Assembly (NCBI GenBank): GCA_902386135.1
Contig: CABMIB010000107.1
Location: forward strand, 1-54,243
Direction: 5' to 3'
Source of the DNA: an uncultured archaeon
Lineage (GTDB): Archaea; Halobacteriota; Methanosarcinia; Methanosarcinales; Methanoperedenaceae
DNA: 54,243 bases
Shown: piece by piece, positions 51,170 through 54,243 of the stretch
How the letters are laid out: each line of letters opens with the position of its first letter
Numbering within the stretch: position 1 is the stretch's first letter
The notes under the pieces: model-generated
Database searches by the model: none
Seen by the model: only the letters and a program-made list of their open reading frames with translations
Told to the model about the DNA's origin: nothing
Translations under genes and position numbers: made by a program

Positions 51170-51658
51170 ATGCCAGGAAAACAGGCTCTTAAAAGCTTTT
51201 TAAAAAATCCTTTTGTTTTCGGAGCAACGACAGGGATACTTGTAGTTCTTTTCAATATCTCTATCGCTTCAATAGCGGAAGGTTCTTTGAAAAGCGGTTA
51301 TTCTGTTTTTCTTGATAATGGCATCTTCGTTTACCTTATCCCCCTGGCGGTCGGAGTCCAGATGGGGCTTTTCAGGTACCATAGGAACCTGACGGCAGGA
51401 AACGTGTCCGGCTCCGAGAAAATGGGCATTGCAGGCTCAGCTACTTCGTCCATTGCGATGATAGCATGCTGCCTGCACCATGTGAGCGACCTGCTTCCAG
51501 CAGTGGGCCTTGTTCTTGCAGCGTCGTCATTCCTTACCGGGTATAAAGATACTATCATAATCATTGGATTATTAGCCAACCTGGCAGGCAGCGCCTATAT
51601 CGCAGGAGCAATTTTAAAAGACAGGTCGATTATTGATGAAAATAACAGTGCACTATGA
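51170..51658 (+). CDS. Four-TM membrane protein with CCLHH motif
   Basis: This 162-aa protein has about four to five hydrophobic segments and the motif IACCLHHVSDLLPAVGL near residue 105, a Cys-Cys/His-His cluster within or next to a helix. Such a cluster is a plausible site for copper or another thiophilic metal. The N-terminus is MPGKQALKSFLKNPFVFGAT. Its 3' end overlaps the next gene by 23 nt. It lies in a run with YHS and lipoprotein genes. No family name is secure. Confidence 0.6.
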   Translation: MPGKQALKSFLKNPFVFGATTGILVVLFNISIASIAEGSLKSGYSVFLDNGIFVYLIPLAVGVQMGLFRYHRNLTAGNVSGSEKMGIAGSATSSIAMIACCLHHVSDLLPAVGLVLAASSFLTGYKDTIIIIGLLANLAGSAYIAGAILKDRSIIDENNSAL

Positions 51659-51929
51659 CTTTACCCAGCAGGAACTGGCAGGCGAGATGGATGTTGTTGA
51701 GCTTCCGGAAGGCGCAAGGCTTGGAGAGCTGCTGCGGATCATTGACACAAAAATAGTTAATGCGGGGAACGATAAGAGTATTGACACCACATATAAGACC
51801 ACGCTTGTCGGCGGAGGGTTGAACGGATGCGTGGTCTTCATAAACGGAGCGGCGCCCGGGAAACTACTGGAACAGGAACTGCATGATGGGGATGACATTG
51901 AATTCGTTTACGGATTCTGCGGGGGATAA
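51636..51929 (+). CDS. Ubiquitin-like MoaD/ThiS-type sulfur carrier
   Basis: This 97-aa beta-grasp protein has MKITVHYDFTQQELAGEMDV, VVELPEGARLGELLRII, CVVFINGAAP, LHDGDDIEFVYGF and the C-terminus CGG. The terminal GG is what E1-like enzymes adenylate in MoaD, ThiS and archaeal SAMPs. Start ATG 51636 is preferred over the overlapping TTG 51633. The gene overlaps the 4-TM gene and its stop touches the DUF63 start. No E1 or sulfurtransferase gene is nearby, so the partner is encoded elsewhere. Confidence 0.8.
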   Translation: MKITVHYDFTQQELAGEMDVVELPEGARLGELLRIIDTKIVNAGNDKSIDTTYKTTLVGGGLNGCVVFINGAAPGKLLEQELHDGDDIEFVYGFCGG

Positions 51930-52765
51930 TGAACGGGTTAATTGATTTCATAAACAGGAACTATATTGAAGGCATCGTCAATGATACAAGCTATAACCAT
52001 ATCGACATGCTCACATACGTCATTGTTTTATTCGCGGGCGTATACGGCGTCTTAAGATTGTTAAACAGGTTGAGCATCAGGATTGATGAAGAGTTCGTGC
52101 TCGCTACGGTACCGTATGTTCTCATGGGTTCGGTATTCAGGGTTATTGAGGATGCGAACCTCCTTTCTCCACCGGTCAAATATCTTTTTATCACGCCGCT
52201 TATTTACTTTGTGATCTTTGCGATATGTTTTGGCATCCTTCTTTTGACAAGGTATCTTGAGAGAACCGGGAAAATAGAGAATTATATTAATGCATACGCA
52301 GGCGCAGGGATAATGATGTCAATAGCAGGGATTATGATTCTTGTTTTTAATTCCCGTAACTGGAATCCTGATATCCTGATTTATAGTCTTTTACCTGCGA
52401 TAGCATTAACCGGCATCATTAAAAAAACTTCTTCTGCTATTGGTATGGCATATCTTCGCAGCAGGGCTTACTCCATTGTGATCTTTTCGTTCCTGCTTGA
52501 TTCATTTACGACCTATATCGGCACCGACCTGCTAGGATATACGAACAAGCATCCTTTCAGCACGTTTCTGGCCTCAATTTTCGGGACAGGGATAATATTG
52601 ATACCCCTTTCCCTGGTACTGGTGCTGTTGATCGTACTCGTGCTCGAAAAAGATTCCGGAAAGGATACGAACAATGATGAGAAGTATATGCTTATACTGA
52701 CGCTGATAGTTCTCGGTCTTTCTATGGGTGCGAGGAACCTGATCGGAATTACCTTAGGGGTCTGA
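51929..52765 (+). CDS. DUF63 family membrane protein
   Basis: This 278-aa archaeal membrane protein of unknown function has about seven to eight TMs. Family blocks are FINRNYIEGIVNDTSYN, VPYVLMGSVFRVIEDANL, YLFITPLIYFVIFAI, LLDSFTTYIGTDLLGY and LGLSMGARNLIGITLG. The N-terminal part is short. ATG 51929 overlaps the last base of the MoaD-like gene. It is the last gene of the run. Confidence 0.88.
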   Translation: MNGLIDFINRNYIEGIVNDTSYNHIDMLTYVIVLFAGVYGVLRLLNRLSIRIDEEFVLATVPYVLMGSVFRVIEDANLLSPPVKYLFITPLIYFVIFAICFGILLLTRYLERTGKIENYINAYAGAGIMMSIAGIMILVFNSRNWNPDILIYSLLPAIALTGIIKKTSSAIGMAYLRSRAYSIVIFSFLLDSFTTYIGTDLLGYTNKHPFSTFLASIFGTGIILIPLSLVLVLLIVLVLEKDSGKDTNNDEKYMLILTLIVLGLSMGARNLIGITLGV

Positions 52766-52767
52766 TA

Positions 52768-53529
52768 TCAATCTACCCAAAGACCATTCCCAAACAGCTT
52801 CACTAACTGCCATCCTTTTATCAATCTTTGAGAATCTTTTTCTCTACTTGTCCAAGGACTTCCTGTTCGAAGAAATAGGATTTTTCCAGAATAGGCGCCA
52901 GACCTGCTGAAAAAAAGTCTGAAATCTCTGACTTCCGTTTCTGAATATACCCAGGCGTCAGCATCAAAAACCCAATTCTTTCCCGGAGGTGTACTATTAC
53001 TCATGCTAATTGTGAGTTCTTCAACAAATCGATAATCATTTTCTATGCTTCCAAGATTGCCAATATCTTGTATTATTTTGATTTCTCCTCCTGATCCGTT
53101 TATCTTGAGCGCCTTCCCATGCTCAGTATTTATTATTGAGGTTGTCAGATTACCTGTAATAATGGGATTTTCATACATTTTCGGCGTTTCTCCTTTCTCA
53201 TCGAGCATTACTGGGACATACAATGTAATTCTTTCAGAATCCGATTTGATATAGATTGAATCTGTGGAAGAGGAATTAAATAAACCGAAAGCATGGATAT
53301 TACCTATAACTTCATTATAGTATTTTTTGCTAAAATCCGTCGAATTCATCTCATCCGAGTCTGCTTCAACTGGAGTTAACGTAACGGTTGGGGCTAGAGT
53401 TTGTATTGGTGCGGTGGGCACAGGTATGGTTTCAGGTGGAGGCGAGCTCACACAGCCTGATATTATTAACGATGAAACTGCAACAGCAAATATAACGAAA
53501 TAAATAAGTTTTATTTGAATAATTTCCAA
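52768..53529 (-). CDS. Lipoprotein of unknown function
   Basis: This 253-aa protein has a signal peptide with lipobox IISGC (VAVSSLIISGC). A Pro/Thr-rich linker (PPPETIPVPTAPIQTLAPT) and a beta-rich extracellular domain with many Asn-X-Ser/Thr sites follow. The C-terminal segment ends KGWQLVKLFGNGLWVD. It converges with the DUF63 gene (2 nt apart). Methanosarcinales encode many lipoproteins of this look; no function is known. Confidence 0.7.
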   Translation of the reverse strand: MEIIQIKLIYFVIFAVAVSSLIISGCVSSPPPETIPVPTAPIQTLAPTVTLTPVEADSDEMNSTDFSKKYYNEVIGNIHAFGLFNSSSTDSIYIKSDSERITLYVPVMLDEKGETPKMYENPIITGNLTTSIINTEHGKALKINGSGGEIKIIQDIGNLGSIENDYRFVEELTISMSNSTPPGKNWVFDADAWVYSETEVRDFRLFFSRSGAYSGKILFLRTGSPWTSREKDSQRLIKGWQLVKLFGNGLWVD

Positions 53530-53861
53530 TCACCAGCCTTGTTGTCCGAATTATCTTTTCTCTTAATAATCTTTTCCAAAGAAGGGAGATAAAGTTTCCC
53601 TCCGATTTATGAAAAACAGCAAATCTTCAAGTTATTAATCGGAGTGCTATGGGGCAACGAACTTTCAGGTTAAAGAAGAGTCCGCTTTCCAATGACTTTT
53701 GAGAGCATGAAATGCCAATCGTCTTAAAGTCAACGACCTCGGTTTGAAAAAACCGAGGCATCCCACGTCGATGCTCATGGCTTTAGCATTTCAATCGATT
53801 TGCTGTGCGTCTGCATTTCGATTCAGGCGCAAGTATGTTGCTATTACTTTGTAGAAACAAA
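53530..53861. other. Gene-free gap with a 9-bp hairpin
   Basis: In this 332-bp gap CCTCGGTTT (53735-53743) and AAACCGAGG (53748-53756) form a perfect 9-bp stem with a 4-nt loop. Nearby GAAATGC (53707-53713) can pair with GCATTTC further on (near 53787), and 'gcatttc' recurs near 53813. Nested hairpins followed by 'gcatcccacgtcgatgctca' resemble ends of IS200/IS605-type elements, but no transposase or TnpB gene is present. It may equally be a terminator. I see no coding frame. Confidence 0.4.
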
Positions 53862-54243
53862 TCACAGAAGTCCAAAAGATTTTAGTAATACATAGGCGCC
53901 TATTATAATGAGTAATATTCCTGCCCCACCAATGTATTTCAAGGACCTTTGAGTCATTCCCACTTCCAGGGTTATATCCTTTTTTATCGTAGTTAAAGCA
54001 GTGAACAATAATCCTGCGAGTATTAAAATAACTCCCATTAGTTGAGGTAATTCCATTCCACTTTTTGGAGGTGGAGGCGATGGAAAAGTTGTCGGAGGAG
54101 GCGGAGATGGAGTGGTTGGTGCTGGAGTGGTTGGTGCTGGAGGGGTGGGTGCTGGAAGGGTGGGTGCTGGATTGGTGGTAGGTGGATAGGTGGGAGGGGA
54201 GTCGCTCGCAGAGGAAGAAGAGGAGGCTGCATAGTAGGGCGTA
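53862..54243 (-). CDS. C-terminal part of a Pro/Thr-stalked membrane protein (5' partial)
   Basis: The minus-strand frame that contains MELPQLMGVILILAGLLF is open upstream of that Met to the window edge. It begins with SSSSSASDSPPTYPPTTNPA, runs through repeated (P)APT(T/L/P)P units and SPPPPTTFPSPPPPKSG, and then has two TMs (about the last 60 aa). This is a stalk plus C-terminal membrane hairpin of a larger surface protein whose N-terminus lies outside the window. The Pro/His-rich ORF in another frame at 54038-54232 is a shadow of this stalk. Confidence 0.6.
   Translation of the reverse strand, partial: TPYYAASSSSSASDSPPTYPPTTNPAPTLPAPTPPAPTTPAPTTPSPPPPTTFPSPPPPKSGMELPQLMGVILILAGLLFTALTTIKKDITLEVGMTQRSLKYIGGAGILLIIIGAYVLLKSFGLL

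Noticed and set aside
54038-54232. Pro/His-rich 64-aa ORF (MQPPLLPLRATPLPPIHLPP...)
   Set aside because: It is an out-of-frame reading of the Pro/Thr stalk repeats of the partial gene at 53862-54243.

Overview
The window is archaeal. It carries a 20S proteasome beta subunit, archaeal prolyl-tRNA synthetase, thermosome, the KH/beta-CASP transcription-termination nuclease FttA (aCPSF1), archease with RtcB, an XPD-like helicase, and DUF373, DUF63 and AMMECR1 proteins. Several genes have A/T-rich TATA boxes about 25 nt upstream of the likely transcript start. A complete formylmethanofuran dehydrogenase operon (fwdDBAC) and a DUF2111-like protein point to a methanogen or methanotrophic (ANME) euryarchaeon. 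With the hexaheme c-type cytochrome and Methanosarcina-like proteins, my inference is a Methanosarcinales-related genome, most plausibly 'Ca. Methanoperedens' (ANME-2d). The sequence alone does not prove this.

Bases 1-5,000 are accessory DNA. They hold an IS5-type transposon end cut by the left edge, three direct copies of a GC-rich, hairpin-rich repeat of about 240-280 bp with small genes between them (a 4-TM protein, a PIN/AbrB toxin-antitoxin pair), a winged-helix protein and orphan small proteins. Bases 5,279-12,199 are housekeeping: proS, psmB-fttA, an XPD-like helicase and a small methanogen-type protein. Bases 12,479-16,626 are fwdDBAC, the C1 module that interconverts CO2 and formylmethanofuran. 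Bases 16,710-22,216 form a same-strand cell-surface cluster: signal peptidase I, AAA ATPase, an 8-TM protein, a large exported protein and a hexaheme cytochrome. Bases 22,732-23,784 have no large gene but contain two copies of a structured element of about 120 bp, a 32-bp direct repeat and a 52-codon ORF.

Bases 23,794-33,369 carry DUF373, an RNase H-like protein, pyrC, a P-type ATPase, carB and a CBS protein. Bases 33,561-35,450 are the RNA-ligation pair archease-rtcB. Bases 35,523-38,587 (minus strand) hold an ATC-hydrolase-like protein, a GYD protein and sufBC, with a similar candidate operator upstream of the first two. The thermosome follows, then a nested inverted-repeat element, AMMECR1 and DUF2111.

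Bases 42,122-43,041 are decayed. A truncated response regulator and a truncated, frameshifted AIM24 gene lie on either side of a 126-bp MITE whose ends resemble the IS end at the left edge. Bases 43,061-48,928 are a NitT/TauT-type ABC transporter split by an insert: an Nramp-like permease lacking the usual metal ligands, a small TM protein and a membrane-free MgtE-like PRC/CBS regulator. The right end has a SLAC1/TehA-type carrier, a YHS/lipoprotein/MoaD-like/DUF63 cluster behind a perfect palindrome, a lipoprotein, and the C-terminus of a Pro/Thr-stalked membrane protein that runs off the window.
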